A stretch of 64,000 nt of DNA, taken from assembly GCA_963920635.1 (NCBI GenBank), contig OY987306.1:13100001-13164000 (forward strand), given 5' to 3'. The position numbers and the translations under genes were made by a program. The DNA is from Pseudeuparius sepicola (Eukaryota > Arthropoda > Insecta > Coleoptera > Anthribidae). The notes under the pieces were generated by a model. The model saw nothing but the letters and a program-made list of their open reading frames with translations. It ran no database searches and was not told the DNA's origin. Positions 1 to 9,219 of the stretch are shown in pieces (within the stretch, counting starts at the first letter, position 1; every line of letters starts with the position of its first letter).

Positions 1-277
1 AAAAACATTCCTTGTTTATTACTGGTTTGGCTTTTGGAAATTATTTTTTGAATAATACCTAATATTTAATTTACCTAAAGGAAAAGAAACAGGTCAAGGT
101 ATGCAACAAAATCTTCTCCAGGGTATCCTGAATTTAGGGAGTAACCTATTTCTGGAAGAGATAGGCAAAAAAATTATACTGGGGTCAATTTTTGAGAAAA
201 GCAGAATGCTCGATTGGTTTGAGAAATACAGGATGTTTTTCATTTTGTCGTATTTCTTAAATATGCCATAAACTTTT
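1..277. other. AT-rich non-coding stretch
   Basis: No coding pattern or recognisable element is visible. The last nine bases (269-277, TAAACTTTT) are the left target-site copy of the adjacent inverted-repeat element. Confidence 0.5.
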
Positions 278-999
278 GGAAGTGGCTATTTATACGTCCG
301 ACGTATATAAAAGTCACTATACGTCTTGCGCTCTCATTGGTGGATTGAGTCACGTGACACATAACATTATTTCTACCGTCCGATGGATGATGAATCGGCT
401 TGTTTACTAAGTCGATTGGATGATGTCCGAGATTATTGAGAACTATCTTGTCATATTTTATATTGCGTATGCGCTCCCTTTTCGGCTATGGGCGCAGCAG
501 CGGTATGAAAAATGAAGTGGTAGGTACTTATTTCCAATGGTGTAACCCACTCCCGATTTTCTTGAAATTTTGGCTACCCCTCCGACGTTCGGCGCTGCTT
601 ACAACGCCGAACGTCGGGCAAAAATAGGAGGTACGTAGCCAAAATTTCAAGAAAATCGGGGGTGGGTTACACCATTGGAAATGATTACCACTTCTTTTTT
701 GTAAGGCAGCGTGCATCGCTGGCGACTGCCACAATAAAGTGGGAATGCCCCCTCCTTTGTTCATACGGCAGCGTCTATCCCCCAAAAAGGAGGGCATACG
801 CTCTTTATTGCAAAGATGCTTGAGAAAAATGCACTTCCGACAGTTTCCGACGTATCTAAATAAGTTTACATCGGTCGTGTACGGAGTCAAATGTACGTCC
901 AAAGAAGTCACGTGACTCAACTCGCCAATGAGAGCGCAAGCCGTATACTGACTTTTATATACGTCGGACCGAGCGTCGGACGTATAAATAGCCACTGCC
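278..999. mobile_element. Non-autonomous TIR element, MULE-like (9-bp TSD)
   Basis: The ends form a long inverted repeat: 278-357 pairs with about 903-999, starting GGAAGTGGCTATTTATACG on the left and GGCAGTGGCTATTTATACG as the reverse complement on the right. Both sides are flanked by the same nine bases TAAACTTTT (269-277 and 1000-1008). A 9-bp duplication with long TIRs is typical of Mutator-like elements, so this is called a MULE MITE by inference. There is no transposase inside. Long frames on either strand here arise from the inverted repeats and do not look coding. Confidence 0.72.
514..694. repeat. Inner near-palindrome within the TIR element
   Basis: 514-602 is the inverted complement of about 602-694, with shared blocks such as CCAATGGTGTAACCCAC and TTGAAATTTTGGCTAC and a centre containing CCGACGTTCGGCG. 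It is probably a separate small foldback unit nested in the 278-999 element. A fragment related to the 60-bp minisatellite at 20.4-20.7 kb follows at about 700-815. Confidence 0.75.
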
Positions 1000-1008
1000 T
1001 AAACTTTT

Positions 1009-2285
1009 TTATGTAAGTATTTTTGATTTTTTGTTTATTTTTTACATAGAATTCATTGGTATAGAATGACAATTTTTGATTATCAGTTTTAGAGAAAAAA
1101 AATCCCAAATGTCTCAAATTTGATCTGCAGGGATTTTTTAAGGTCTTTGCTGTGTAATAGTTGCTAGGCAACTCTTTTAGCACCTAGCATCCGCACTAAC
1201 AAGGCACCTCGAACATTTGACTTTTAACCGTTCGAGCTTTCTGGCGTGCTAGTATGTGAAAGGTACTTACAGAGGAGAGAGCAACAAATGCTGTTCTTAA
1301 TGTAAGTAGGGTTTATTATAGAGGTCATATAGCAGGTAAATGTGAAAAACAAATTAAATGTAGTATTAGATTTGTAGAGCATTTAAGAGAGATTAATAGT
1401 GTTGATTGTTGATTGACGTATCAAAGACTTCTTGAAAAACAGATGGCGATGATGGCTGACAGTGTATTTTCCATTGTATTTGGCTTGGGAAAGCACATGG
1501 TGAGCTAAAAAAGTGTCAGATGTGACAGTCGTGAGCAGTTTTTAATAATATGTCAGTCTCGACGTCAGTCAATGCTAATAGCAGCGTAAGCATGAATCCA
1601 CCAGTCAAAAATTTACCTAAGAAAATTACTTTGGATTTCCAACATTTTAAGACTCCACAACTTACTGGTGAACTCGTAACCACTTCCTAAAAAGTTGTCT
1701 CATTTCCCATGCACGTTTTAAAGCGCTGCATGCTCGGATGTATGGGCACAAAATAAATAGCTTTGACACAATGTCTTTATGGACGCTTCTGTTGTGAAGC
1801 TATTTATTCTGTGGTATGGGTTGTCTCGGGTTATGTCTAGGGGGTATATTTTAGGACGTTCCTATAATAAGTATTATAGGAACTTTGTTCTATCTCCCCT
1901 TAATTTGTTTGTCTTTTTGTAAACACATTAAATAAGTAGGTACATACTTTTTGTTTTTTCTCTGAAGTCTGCATCAACTAGCTCCAAGCTTTGCCGAACA
2001 ATCGTTGAACTCATTTTTGTTCCGGCAAACCGAGGAGAATATTAGGTATGTGATGTGTCATTTCTCAGACCCATAATTCCGATATCGGTATGCAATACGA
2101 TAGTTAATATTTATTAGCTTGTTGCCTGTTGTTCCTGCCCCTGCCGTTTTATTTTCCGTAATCCTTAATAATAGCAGAGCATATTATATGCTCTGATAAT
2201 AGTTTTATACGGGTTAACACAAAATATATAGGTTATAGGTTAGGTTTTACTGGTTTTAGGTTAGGTTGTTTTTTGATGTCGCTGC
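1009..2285. other. Intergenic stretch, no firm gene
   Basis: This holds a small palindrome (GTTGCTAGGCAAC near 1158) and one short unclassified frame at 1550-1690. The words AACAAGGCACC and GTTGCTA recur near 58130, suggesting a dispersed repeat. Nothing else is recognised. Confidence 0.4.
1550..1690 (+). CDS. Short unclassified reading frame (46 aa)
   Basis: An ATG-initiated frame of 46 codons, with a Ser/Asn-rich start followed by a lysine-rich segment that includes KKITLDFQHFKTPQLTGE. Composition looks more protein-like than surrounding chance frames. A possible donor (CTC|GTAACC) lies just before the stop, so it could be a 5-prime exon or the start of a retroelement gag. No family is recognised and no partner exon was found. 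This is listed as a possibility only. Confidence 0.15.
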   Translation: MSVSTSVNANSSVSMNPPVKNLPKKITLDFQHFKTPQLTGELVTTS

Positions 2286-2290
2286 GAAAC

Positions 2291-2767
2291 GAGAGGATAA
2301 ATCCCACTTAGGATTCCACGTTTTCATTGGTCGACTCAAGGTTACATGAATTTGAACATTGTATAATAGGCTTGTGAATGTGAGGTTATTTAGAACACAG
2401 ATTACCCACAAGGTGGGTAATCTGTGGTTTAGAAAACATATTGCAATATTTCCTTCCAGCTCCAGCATAATAATGGATTAGTTAATCACTTATCTGCCGT
2501 AAACACGGCACAAATCTTTCAAAATTTTGGTTTTTCCGCGGGTATTCGCGAAGCTTCGATGTTGCAAAAGGGGCAAAATAGGGTGGTGATCAGTTTGAGC
2601 TGCATAGAATAAAAATTCATCCGGATTTGACGTTATTTCTTTTAAATCATTTGCACACTTAATTTATGTCACAACGGGCTATTGAATACAAGACCAGAGG
2701 CTTAATATTCAGGTAACCTTGAGTCGACCTATGAAAACGTGGAACCCTAAGTGGGATTTATCCTCTC
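2291..2767. repeat. Foldback repeat with ~55-bp arms
   Basis: 2291-2345 and 2712-2767 are inverted copies, sharing GGATAAATCCCACTTAGG and GACTCAAGGTTAC. The reading frame within the left part is not supported as a gene. An outer TSD was not identified. Confidence 0.7.
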
Positions 2768-3129
2768 CTGGCAATATTCTGGGCAGGTCTGGCAGAAATG
2801 TCAGAACTTGCGACAGATGCCCTCAGAAAAATAAAAAACGTAGAACTGGTTTTGTATAGGCAAGTTTGTTCCCACAATAAAAAAATAATGTTTACAGTTC
2901 GGGTGCTAACGATTACAACGCAGTGGCGTACCTCCCATTTTTTTTAATAGTTATAAAAATAGGAAAAAATATATTTGCCTTCATATCTCAATTTCTTTTT
3001 ATAAAAATTGAAGTATAGCCCCAGGTACAACTAGTACGCGTCAATTCTAAAATTCAAACTTATCAATGATATTGACAGTTACTAGTTGGGGATTTTTCGG
3101 CGAACACAATATAAAAAAATAAAAAAATA

Positions 3130-3535
3130 AAAACTTTTTAAAAACAAGCTTTTATTTAAGCCATGAACTAAAACGGATAAAATAAGTTTAGCGTTGGGTG
3201 AAGATTTAAACCTTCAGTCAACGAGTTTAGGTTTTCGTTAAGATAATTCAATGCTACACTGCGGCAAGCTTTTTTAAATCAAAAAGCTCGTCGCGCGAAA
3301 TGTTCATAAAAGTAGGTACCAATTAATTTTATCGGACAGTGATTGGTTGATAAGCAAGTACATGCCAAAGAATATATTTTCTGTACAGTTTGCGCGACAA
3401 GCTTTTTGATTTAAAAAAGCTTGTCGCAGTTTGGCATTGAATTATCTTAACGAAAACCTAAACTTATTTTATCCGTTTTAGTAAATGGCTTACTTAAATA
3501 AAAGCTTGTTTTTAAAAAGGGTTTTTATTATTTAC
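3130..3535. repeat. Foldback element, family A copy 1
   Basis: Left arm 3130-3300 and right arm 3390-3535 are inverted copies containing AAGCTTTTATTTAAGCCAT, TTTTCGTTAAGATAAT and AAAAAGCTTGTCGC. The left arm carries an extra short segment around 3190-3225. A second, interrupted copy lies at 46700-48430. In both places the element borders the same 120-bp satellite. Confidence 0.8.
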
Positions 3536-3539
3536 TTTA

Positions 3540-3660
3540 TTTTGTGATTTTTTAGTACCTATTTGATTCCCATCTCAGAAAGGTGATAAAAAAATTTAGT
3601 CCGCCATCTTGGGGCATCGAGCATCCGCCCTATTGGATTTAGTATGACGTCAGTCACCTT
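3540..3660. repeat. 120-bp satellite unit, left of Gypsy insertion
   Basis: Contains the CCGCCATCTTGG and GATTTAGTATGACGTCA words of the satellite seen in the opposite orientation at 46230-46690. It is interrupted at 3660 by the Gypsy element and resumes at 8121. Confidence 0.7.
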
Positions 3661-3814
3661 TGTGGTACCTTCTGTACCTACTAATAATACTTAGCTATAC
3701 CTGGCCATCGCCTAGAAATATAATAACATATATTTGTCAGTATTGACATAATTTTGTATTTTGAGAAACTAATAAAATACTGTTCTATTACTAATAAAGT
3801 ATAGAATTATTACA
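3661..3814 (+). repeat. 5-prime LTR (154 bp)
   Basis: Begins TGTGGTACCTTCTG and ends AATTATTACA. It lacks an 11-bp segment (ATATTAGTTTA) present after TGTG in the 3-prime LTR and otherwise matches it with very few differences, which implies a young insertion. AATAAAATAC and AATAAAGTAT in the second half are candidate polyadenylation signals. Confidence 0.93.
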
Positions 3815-3830
3815 TGGTGGCAGCGTAAGG
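3815..3830 (+). promoter_or_regulatory. tRNA primer-binding site
   Basis: TGGTGGCAGCGTAAGG follows the 5-prime LTR directly. TGG is the complement of the CCA end of a tRNA, as required for minus-strand priming. The tRNA species is not assigned. Confidence 0.75.
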
Positions 3831-3851
3831 CGAACCGCGCATTGATTAAAT

Positions 3852-5102
3852 ATGGATAGCTCACATGGAGCAAGAGGACCTCCTCCGATGAATTTCCAAG
3901 ATAATGTGGCGGAAAATTGGAAACTGTGGAGCCAGAAATTTAATATTTTTATAAAAGCCAGTGGTGCTGATAAAAAAGAAGATGAAGTTAAAATTGCGAT
4001 GTTATTGAACCTGATTGGGGATGAGGGCTTAAGGATCTATAATACCTTTGAGTATGATAATTTGGAAGATGCTAAAAAGTTCGAGGTAATTTTCAAAAAA
4101 TTTTCATCATTTTGTTCACCGGTTAAAAATAGTGTTCTATTACATTTCAAATTTTTCAGCAGGAATCAATCCTCTTCAGAAACGTTTGACGAATTTTTGA
4201 CAGATCTTAAAACTTTAATTTTACCTTGTGAATTTAAAGATAATGATATACTTTTGAGAGATAGGATCATATTAGGTATTTATGATAGGAAAGTACAAGC
4301 TTCTTTGTTACAAAAACCTAATCTCTCTTTGATAGAATCCATTGATATTTGTAGAAATATAGAAATTAGCCAAAGAACACAAAAAATTATAAATGATGAT
4401 TTGCATAGTATATGTACTATTTCTAATCAAAATTTTCATAAAAAAGGCAACAGTTTTAAATCAAATGTATCTTCCACTGTTAAGTCTTCATATTTTCCAC
4501 AATCGAATATTAATAATTTTAGGCCAAATGTATCTCGACATTTACCTCAATCAAACATTAGTTGTCTCAATTGTGGAAAATTACATATATCTAATTGTTG
4601 TCCAGCTTTTATGAAATTCTGTAATAATTGTGGACAGAGAGGACATTTTTATAATTTTTGTAAAAAACGAATTCATGAAGTTAATGAACAAGAAAATCAA
4701 GTTCTTGTTATCAATGATAACAATCAAAATGAACGTAAACAGATATGTTCAGTAAATGTATATAAAAATGATGAGGAGTATAATAATATTAGTGGTATTG
4801 TCTGGACAGTTGTAAGACAAAATATATATGCAGTAACATGGCAAATAGATGTTTTCAGAAATGGTACGTCCATTAAATTAAAAGTAGACACAGGTAGTGA
4901 CGTTAATATATTAAATCATACTGATTTTAATAAATTGTCTTACAAAAGCGCTCCAAAAAATAGTTTAGCAATGTTAATATCGTATTCTGGTCACAATATT
5001 CCAACAATAGGATTTTTAGATTTATATTGCGTATATAGAGCTGTTGACAATAATTTACCATTTTTTATATTGGAAAATGATCACTCGCACAATCTATTTT
5101 GA
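3852..5102 (+). CDS. Gypsy Gag plus aspartic protease (416 aa)
   Basis: The N-terminal ~200 residues are a Gag capsid-like region, with blocks such as ENWKLWSQKF and FDEFLTDLKTL that are usual in Gypsy gag. A zinc-knuckle zone follows: an incomplete CX2C motif, then a canonical CX2CX4HX4C (CNNCGQRGHFYNFC) starting at about residue 257. The C-terminus holds a retropepsin-type active site, VDTGSDVNIL, with Asp near residue 346. Gag packages the RNA and the protease matures the polyprotein. The frame ends with TGA just after the protease, and RT continues in the -1 frame. The ATG lies 37 bp after the LTR. Fusion of Gag and protease in one frame, with the break after protease, is less common than a gag/pol break. 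Confidence 0.9.
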   Translation: MDSSHGARGPPPMNFQDNVAENWKLWSQKFNIFIKASGADKKEDEVKIAMLLNLIGDEGLRIYNTFEYDNLEDAKKFEVIFKKFSSFCSPVKNSVLLHFKFFSRNQSSSETFDEFLTDLKTLILPCEFKDNDILLRDRIILGIYDRKVQASLLQKPNLSLIESIDICRNIEISQRTQKIINDDLHSICTISNQNFHKKGNSFKSNVSSTVKSSYFPQSNINNFRPNVSRHLPQSNISCLNCGKLHISNCCPAFMKFCNNCGQRGHFYNFCKKRIHEVNEQENQVLVINDNNQNERKQICSVNVYKNDEEYNNISGIVWTVVRQNIYAVTWQIDVFRNGTSIKLKVDTGSDVNILNHTDFNKLSYKSAPKNSLAMLISYSGHNIPTIGFLDLYCVYRAVDNNLPFFILENDHSHNLF

Positions 5103-5833
5103 GTCTTAATGGTGCAATTGAATTGGGTGTAATTAAACCAAATCAAATTCATGATGTTGAATTATTAGAAAACGAAAAATTAACCCAAATTTTAATGCAA
5201 TATAAACACATGTTTGAAGGTTTAGGAAAAGTAAAAAAATTGAAAAGTAAAATTAGTTTATCTGAAAATGCTGCTCCAAAAATAAGTTCAGCCCGTAAAA
5301 TTCCATATTCAATTAAAGATAAATTAAAACAAAAACTAGATGAAATGGAATCTCAAGGAATAATCAAAAAAAGTATAAAACCTACAGAATGGGTGCATCC
5401 TATAGTAATTATTAACAAATCGAATGCTGATATTAGAGTTTGTATGGATCCTAGACCTTTAAATAAATATATTATGCGAGAATATTATCAAATTCCAGAT
5501 TTTAATAATCTATTCTCTAAATTAAATAACTCAAAATTTTATTCAATTTTGGATTGTTCTTCAGCTTTTTCTCAAATTCCTCTGGATAAGAATCTTTGCA
5601 CAATAGCCATGCCTTTTGGTAGGTATAAATATTTAAGAATGCCTTTTGGTATTTCTAATGCACCAGAAGTTTTTCAAAGAATTATTTCATCCATTTTAGA
5701 AAATATGACTGGCGTAATAGTATATTTTGATGATATACTAGTTTTTGGAAAAAATGAGAGTGATCACAATACCAATTTAGAAAAAGTGCTAAAAAGGTTA
5801 TCCGATGAATGTATAACAATAAATAAGGAATAA
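5099..5833 (+). pseudogene. Gypsy reverse transcriptase, first part
   Basis: A 244-codon frame without its own ATG (it opens at a TTG overlapping the Gag-protease stop). It carries Ty3/Gypsy RT blocks in order: WVHPIVIINK, RVCMDPRPLNKY, the DCSSAFSQIPL block, MPFGISNAPEVFQ, and the catalytic VYFDDILVFG with the Asp pair near residues 211-212. The YFDD form differs from the commoner Y(V/I)DD. The frame closes at a TAA, after which the RT thumb continues in another frame, indicating an indel around 5824-5845. Entry into this frame from Gag-protease needs a -1 shift; I see no canonical slippery heptamer, so mutation is as likely as programmed frameshifting. Confidence 0.88.
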
Positions 5834-5839
5834 ATCTAA

Positions 5840-6506
5840 ATTTGGATTACAAGAGGTAAAATTTTTGGGGCATATTATAAATGCTAAGGGCATAAAAGCT
5901 GATGAAAATAAAATAAAGGCTATAACATTAATGGATAACCCAAAAAATAAAAAAGAGTTACAGAGATTTTTGGGTATGATTAATTATTTAGCAAAATTTA
6001 TTTCAAACCTTTCACAATTAACATATCCCTTGAGAAAGTTACTGAGTGATAAAAATGAGTGGATTTGGGATTTTGAACAAGAAAGTTGTTTTGTATATTT
6101 AAAAGAACTTGTAACTAAAGCTCCTGTTTTATCATATTACAATCCAAATAAAGACATTATTTTGTCTGTAGATTCTAGCGAATATGGAATGGGAGCAGTC
6201 ATTCTACAGGATGATCATCCAGTGGAGTTTGCTTCTGTTTCGCTTAACAGTGCACAGAAAAAGTATAGCCAAATTGAGAAAGAGCTTTTAGCTATTGTAT
6301 TTGGCTGCAAACGTTTTAATTATTATTTATTTGGTCGTACTTTTTCTGTCCAAACGGATTATCAGCCTTTACTTGGCATAGTTAAGAAACCAATAGAAGA
6401 CTTATCACCACGGATTCAAAGGCTTATGATGCATTTGTTACGTTATGACATTCATTTGAATTATGTTCCTGGAAAAAAAAATGCAAATTGCAGATACTTT
6501 CAGTAG
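5840..6506 (+). pseudogene. Gypsy RT thumb and RNase H
   Basis: Continues RT with VKFLGHIINAKGIKAD and then the connection motif RFLGMINYLAKFI. RNase H follows, with SVDSSEYGMGAVILQ (first catalytic Asp), KELLAIVFGCKRF (Glu) and the QTDYQPL block (Asp). This domain degrades the RNA of the RNA-DNA hybrid. The frame is lost in a run of nine A residues near 6472-6480, where the NYVPGK block should lead into the linker to integrase. The slip is a single-base type and could be recent. Confidence 0.88.
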
Positions 6507-7863
6507 AGAGCCAAATAATGACTCTTTTGACACAGAAGATTTAGAGTATAATTTAAATGTTCATTCAATAATAATTACATCTGATGATAATATCAAACGC
6601 ATGACAGAGGCAACTTCGAACGATAATGTTTTAAAGCAAATAAAATATTTTGTTTTAAATAATTGGTCAGAACACAAATTAAAAATTAATTCCGAACTTA
6701 AGGATTATTGGACAATACGTCATGACATTTTTGAATCAAATAATTTACTTTATTTTAAAAACCGTTTAATTATTCCGACCGCTATGAGACAAGAGTTTTT
6801 GGAACTTATACATAAAGCCCACCAAGGAGTAAATTCATGTCAAAACATTGCGAGAGGTGCTTTTTATTGGCCAAAAATGATGGCAGATATAGAAAAGTTT
6901 GTACTTTCATGTCATATTTGCCAAAAGCATTCTAAAAGTAACCCTAAGCAACCAATGCTTTCTCATGAAATGCCAGAATATCCTTGGCAAAAAATTGGAA
7001 TCGATTTCAAATTTTTTAATGGAATCAATTTTATTGTAATTGTTGATTATTTTAGTAAATATTTGATTGTTAACAAAATTCGCAATAAATCATCTTCTGT
7101 CGTAATATCTACACTAAAAAATATTTTTTGTTCTTTTGGACTTCCTAGTGAAATTTTTTCTGACAATGGACAACCATTTATTTCTCACGATTTCAAAACG
7201 TTTGCAAAATATTATAATATAGAACTAACTACTTCAAGCCCCCATTATCCAAGATCAAATGGGATGGTCGAAAGACATATACCGATAGTAAAGCAATTAT
7301 TTCAAAAAATAATACAAGAAAACAAAGACCTACTACTTGGAATAATGTACTATAATAACACACCCAAAAACAATTTACCTGCACCAGCTGAAATAATATT
7401 TGGAAGAAGAACCCGTACTATCTTACCAGTTCCCGTTGAACTTTTACATCCAATTCCTATAAACCTAGAACAAATAAAAACTACTTTGAAACATAATCAG
7501 AACGTCCAAAAATATTATTTTGATAAAAATACAAAAAACCTTAAAGATCTTCATGGGGGACAAAAAATATTAATGCAAAACGAAAATAAAGAATGGATTA
7601 ATGCCGTTATTATAAAATGCTTAAATCATCGTGATTATATTATTGAAGATGAATATGGAAGATTTAGAAGAAATAGACAATTTCTTAAAATAGTAGAAGA
7701 TACTCAAGAAATCTTAACTAACAATTTTCAAGATGACGATGATTTTTCATTTTGCCCGCTTCTGAAGTCTTCAGAATACCATTGTGAAAATAAACAAGAA
7801 GAAGTGCAAGAGAAGAGCAATATCATTGAAGACGAAGTACCAAGCTCCAACGATCAAGACTAG
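6463..7863 (+). CDS. Gypsy integrase (about 460 aa)
   Basis: After a linker (ADTFSREP, the usual RNase H-integrase junction) there is an HHCC zinc-binding N-terminus (HKAHQG and CHICQ) and an rve catalytic core. The core has Asp in KIGIDFKFF, Asp in FSDNGQPF and Glu in GMVERHIP, with spacing as in Gypsy integrases. A C-terminal part with GGQKILMQ and RFRRNRQFLKIV is typical of the GPY/F-like region. It inserts the cDNA into the host genome. The true entry is by read-through from RNase H; the ATG at 6463 is probably not the biological start. The acidic C-terminal tail ends 92 bp before the 3-prime LTR. Confidence 0.88.
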   Translation: MFLEKKMQIADTFSREPNNDSFDTEDLEYNLNVHSIIITSDDNIKRMTEATSNDNVLKQIKYFVLNNWSEHKLKINSELKDYWTIRHDIFESNNLLYFKNRLIIPTAMRQEFLELIHKAHQGVNSCQNIARGAFYWPKMMADIEKFVLSCHICQKHSKSNPKQPMLSHEMPEYPWQKIGIDFKFFNGINFIVIVDYFSKYLIVNKIRNKSSSVVISTLKNIFCSFGLPSEIFSDNGQPFISHDFKTFAKYYNIELTTSSPHYPRSNGMVERHIPIVKQLFQKIIQENKDLLLGIMYYNNTPKNNLPAPAEIIFGRRTRTILPVPVELLHPIPINLEQIKTTLKHNQNVQKYYFDKNTKNLKDLHGGQKILMQNENKEWINAVIIKCLNHRDYIIEDEYGRFRRNRQFLKIVEDTQEILTNNFQDDDDFSFCPLLKSSEYHCENKQEEVQEKSNIIEDEVPSSNDQD

Positions 7864-7940
7864 GAGAGAAAGGAAGAAGATGAGCAACACTCAATAAGAA
7901 GAAGTGCAAGAGAAGTAAAGAAGCCTGAAAGACTTAACCT

Positions 7941-7955
7941 TTGAAAAGAAGGGCG
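7941..7955 (+). promoter_or_regulatory. Polypurine tract
   Basis: TTGAAAAGAAGGGCG directly precedes the 3-prime LTR. The purine run GAAAAGAAGGG is the expected plus-strand primer. Confidence 0.8.
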
Positions 7956-8120
7956 TGTGATATTAGTTTAGTACCTTCTGTACCTACTAATAATACTTAC
8001 CTATACCTGGCCATCGCCTAGAAATATAATAACATATATTTGTCAGTATTGACATAATTTTGTATTTTGAGAAACTAATAAAATACTGTTCTATTACTAA
8101 TAAAGTATAGAATTATTACA
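7956..8120 (+). repeat. 3-prime LTR (165 bp)
   Basis: Starts TGTGATATTAGTTTAGTACC and ends AATTATTACA. It is the full-length LTR form, 11 bp longer than the 5-prime copy. Confidence 0.93.
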
Positions 8121-8125
8121 ACCTT

Positions 8126-8290
8126 ATCGTTTTCTACGTTCCAAATCCTTTCATTTGATACCCATATGTCGAGGATTTTGTAAAGAATTAGGCAATCCGT
8201 CGTCTTGGGGAGGCCGCCATATTAGATTTATTCTGACGTCATTCACCTTATTGTTTTCTACCCGTCTAGCCCTTTCGTTTTATCGTCGAT
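8126..8290. repeat. 120-bp satellite units, right of Gypsy insertion
   Basis: Words CTTTCATTTGATACCCATAT, GCCGCCATATTAGATTTA and CACCTTATTGTTTTCTACCC match the reverse complement of the tandem array at 46230-46690. It continues the unit broken at 3660. Confidence 0.75.
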
Positions 8291-8325
8291 GGTTCAATCA
8301 ACGGTAAAACCAAGTAATAACTCAC

Positions 8326-8367
8326 CATGGCGGGAAAATTCTGCGCACCTGTTCGCGCAGCCGCCAT
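8326..8367 (-). other. Possible first coding exon on the minus strand
   Basis: On the minus strand an ATG at 8367 opens 14 codons beginning MAAARTGAQNFPAM that run exactly into a GTGAGT donor (8325-8320). Local sequence is richer in CpG than its surroundings. No downstream exon was found before the window start, and ATGGCGG words also occur in the neighbouring satellite. This is weak and could be chance. Confidence 0.15.
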
Positions 8368-8748
8368 TGGGGAATAGATTCTGTCAAATAGATGCAGTGT
8401 CGGGGCGATTGGGCAGTTCTTTTTTGGCTGTATGAGGGATATTACAGCGCCATGGAGTGTGCTTTTTTGTAAATTGTGCTTTGTGCTAATATTTTTAAAT
8501 AAAGAGTCCCAGGAAGGGGTCAGAGCTGCTTGTGCTTACCACATACTATATACTTTACTAATACTACTCTGTATTTCTGAATTGATTTTCCTGACTACAC
8601 CTCTGACTTCTATTCCCCCATTATGGTTCAAGGTCATTGAATTTGCGGCTGATTTCTCAAGAGTAAGTTTTACTGCTGGTTGTTTTATATGCTCTGGTAG
8701 AACTAATAACCTATAATATATGTATTTTATGACTAGGTAATACCAGAG

Positions 8749-8816
8749 CAAGAACGTTAAACCAGATTTAACGTTCTTGATACCAGAGTAGTACCACAGA
8801 ATACTATTCTGTGGTA
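8749..8816. repeat. Two adjacent perfect hairpins
   Basis: 8749-8761 pairs with 8767-8779 (CAAGAACGTTAAA, 5-nt loop), and 8792-8803 pairs with 8805-8816 (TACCACAGAATA, 1-nt loop). Both are flanked by ACCAGAG words, so they are probably a degenerate small palindromic MITE. Confidence 0.7.
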
Positions 8817-9167
8817 GTACATTGAATCTGGGACTTGCAAAGCAAACCTAGCAATACGGTATAAGAAGAGATGATTCTACATACCACCATAGACAAAATA
8901 AACATCAAATCCTGAAGGGGAAAAAGGTGTTATAAAGGAGGTCAGACGTGCACTTCACGTGTACGCCGTGGTGTACGCAATTTTTTTACCCGAAATTTTT
9001 TTCTGGGACGAGTATGGATAATGGTCTTTAGTTGCCGAATCCAATTAGCTGAATAACAAACAAATAACAAAAGTTAACCTATCAATTGTGTGCCTAAAAT
9101 TACAAAATGTTAAATCAAATTATTAAAATAAGTCCTACACCTAATTTTGTATGACCAAATCCAAAGT

Positions 9168-9219
9168 ATGTATAATGTTAAAGGTCCCAGTAAAATAGTG
9201 GCGAAAACAGCTCGAAGAG
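9168..9219 (+). CDS. MCRIP: MCRIP exon 1 (52 nt)
   Basis: The ATG at 9168 opens 17 codons including the conserved KGPSK block at residues 5-9, then one base of a split Gly codon. Donor is AGAG|GTAAAA. The ATG is chosen because KGPSK lies near the N-terminus in MCRIP2 proteins. The upstream 150 bp show no obvious TATA box. Confidence 0.9.

Larger units (their letters stand above)
3656..8125 (+). mobile_element. Ty3/Gypsy LTR retrotransposon with 5-bp TSD
   Basis: Two near-identical LTRs (3661-3814, 7956-8120) start TGT and end ACA and are flanked by the 5-bp duplication ACCTT (3656-3660, 8121-8125). A primer-binding site, Gag-protease, RT-RNase H and integrase frames, and a polypurine tract are present in the usual Gypsy order (integrase after RNase H). 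There is no env-like frame: the last frame stops at 7863 and the 3-prime LTR starts at 7956. The frame changes between protease and RT, after the RT fingers/palm, and at an A run after RNase H. The copy is therefore probably not autonomous, although damage is light. The target site was a 120-bp satellite unit. Confidence 0.95.

Noticed and set aside
528..995. 155-codon minus-strand reading frame
   Set aside because: It lies across the arms of two nested inverted repeats; no domain, and the frame is explained by the repeat.
8432..8751. Frames of 94 aa (+) and 71 aa (-) before MCRIP
   Set aside because: They overlap on opposite strands, show no recognised domain, and no splice-compatible link to MCRIP exon 1 was found.
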